A stretch of DNA of 64,000 nucleotides from Frondihabitans peucedani (GTDB taxonomy: Bacteria > Actinomycetota > Actinomycetes > Actinomycetales > Microbacteriaceae). Positions 63,319-64,000 of the stretch are shown here, piece by piece. The position numbers and the translations under genes were made by a program. How positions within the stretch are numbered: the first letter of the stretch is position 1; every line of letters begins with the position of its first letter. The notes beneath the pieces are model-generated. The model was given only the letters and a program-made list of their open reading frames with translations, had not been told where the DNA came from and made no database searches. Location of the stretch: assembly GCF_039537585.1 (NCBI RefSeq), contig NZ_BAABAU010000001.1, positions 2,272,703 to 2,336,702 on the forward strand, written 5' to 3'.

Positions 63319-63461
63319 CGCTCGTTCCGCCGCTGCTCTTCTCGAGAGGCCGTTTTCTGCCCTGTGTTGTCGTGTTTGGGGGCGGGGGGTGGCCTTTTGG
63401 TGCAGGATCAGGGGTTTTGTCGGGTGGTCGTGTTGCGACACGCCCGGGATGTGGGTGGGAT

Positions 63462-63490
63462 TTGCTGGTTGGGTGTGGGGGACGTAATGT
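63462..63490 (+). promoter_or_regulatory. rRNA operon promoter, distal
   Basis: -35 TTGCTG and -10 TAATGT are 17 nt apart in a G-rich region. It is the first of three tandem sigma-A-type promoters directed into the rrn leader. Confidence 0.6.
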
Positions 63491-63582
63491 TTCTTCCTGT
63501 CAGCCCAAAGGAATGAAAACGGGCCGGGTCTTGTGCCTGGCTAACCTTCCTCAAGTGGTGGCTCCTTCCCCCTCGTTCCTTC

Positions 63583-63611
63583 TTGTGAGTTGAACGGGTT
63601 GTGGGTAGGGT
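63583..63611 (+). promoter_or_regulatory. rRNA operon promoter, middle
   Basis: -35 TTGTGA, 17-nt spacer, -10 TAGGGT. The -10 is identical to that of the proximal promoter, and the surroundings (GTGGGTAGGGT) are repeated there. Confidence 0.65.
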
Positions 63612-63702
63612 GGTAAGTCCTCACCTTGCAGGTTCGCTTGCATGCCTGGTTTTCCTTTACGGGGGCTGGGAAGTCTAGTCGTTCACGGTCTTCGGGTCGG
63701 GT

Positions 63703-63731
63703 TTGACAGGGCCCGGAGGGGTGGGTAGGGT
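63703..63731 (+). promoter_or_regulatory. rRNA operon promoter, proximal
   Basis: -35 TTGACA (consensus), 17-nt spacer, -10 TAGGGT. This is the strongest promoter in the window and the one nearest the leader. Confidence 0.8.
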
Positions 63732-64000
63732 TTCACAGTTGCTTCCGACGAGCGCCATGGTTTTGGTGTGGTTCGGGGTGCGTTTGGTCCTTGAGAACTC
63801 AACAGCGTGCACATTGTCAAATGCCAAATTATACCTCGGCATTCGATTCTTTCTGCTTCTCCTTCGGAGTGGTGGATGGTCGGGTGCTTGGTTTCTTTGA
63901 GATTGAAATGGACAACAATCGTCAGATTGTTTTGTTCTTTTGGTCAGCATCAAACTTGCAGTGGTCAGCCTATTCCGGTTGCTGCTGTGTTTTTCTTTTA
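63732..64000 (+). ncRNA. rRNA operon 5' leader (16S gene beyond window end)
   Basis: The sequence becomes AT-rich and carries CTTGAGAACTCAACAGCGTG at 63790-63809, typical of actinobacterial rRNA leaders and spacers. A TTGTTCTTTTGGTCA stretch near 63931-63945 resembles boxA-type antitermination and processing sequence. No 16S start (AGAGTTTGATC) is reached before 64000. Open frames here are short and non-coding in character. From 63319 to 63731 I see only promoters and G-rich sequence. Confidence 0.85.

Noticed and set aside
63372..63953. Short open frames in the rRNA promoter/leader region on both strands
   Set aside because: They overlap promoters and the conserved TTGAGAACTCAACAG leader and show no start signals or domains.
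1..64000. Defence islands, prophage, transposons, CRISPR arrays, toxin-antitoxin pairs
   Set aside because: No integrase, transposase, Cas, restriction, toxin-antitoxin or phage structural gene could be recognised; base composition is uniform except near the rRNA leader.

Overview
The window is a GC-rich (roughly 70 %) actinobacterial chromosome segment. It most likely comes from a Microbacteriaceae-type organism: it carries mycothiol synthase next to GlnR, CarD, a SenX3-RegX3-type phosphate system, ROK sugar regulators, DUF5997 and DUF4032 proteins, and many leaderless genes. Nearly everything is housekeeping or sugar and phosphate physiology. I see no prophage, transposase, CRISPR array or recognisable defence island.

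Layout. 0-4.7 kb: an efflux MFS, a DUF2017/ClpS pair, then a ZTP riboswitch upstream of glyA-folD. 4.8-9 kb: galK-galT diverging from a DeoR-type repressor and a galactose-mutarotase-like epimerase, with a 10-bp-phased GAAA operator between them. 9-12.3 kb: tRNA-Lys(UUU) with a duplicated 3' end, a candidate structured RNA, and an ECF sigma/anti-sigma pair. 12.3-21.8 kb (all minus): pstSCAB with Pho boxes, a MutT1-like Nudix/phosphatase, ppk1, mshD and glnR. 21.9-28.7 kb: small membrane proteins, nitrobindin, YgfZ, a FUSC protein, a methyltransferase, gpmA, and a membrane protein/GntR pair. 28.8-38.7 kb: a cysteine desulfurase-like enzyme, a sugar porter, an SDR, a HAD phosphatase, and an MmsAB-ChvE sugar ABC operon that shares an operator with a ROK repressor. 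38.8-46.5 kb: phoU diverging from senX3-regX3, then carD-ispDF-cysS-rlmB. 46.5-63.3 kb: DUF4032, a sugar ABC ATPase, a DsbA-like protein, a ROK kinase, a DUF5997/LysR-effector pair, a TetR regulator, putA and a FAH-family hydrolase. 63.3-64 kb: three tandem promoters and the leader of an rRNA operon whose 16S gene starts beyond the window.

How the genes work together. Phosphate is the strongest theme. SenX3-RegX3 and PhoU sense phosphate, and Pho boxes lie in front of pstS and senX3. PstSCAB imports phosphate and Ppk1 stores it. GlyA-FolD under a ZTP switch couples one-carbon supply to purine demand. The gal cluster and the ChvE-MmsAB operon are each paired with a local repressor.

The most unusual signals are DNA-level rather than gene-level. 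(1) An octamer, GATCCTGC/GCAGGATC, occurs about 43 times and often forces rare codons. (2) Two 64-bp palindromes with CCTAGG centres sit at gene convergences. (3) At least fifteen genes have a -10 hexamer ending exactly 6 nt before the start codon. (4) Two genes appear to need an ATC start codon. All counts and positions were made by eye.
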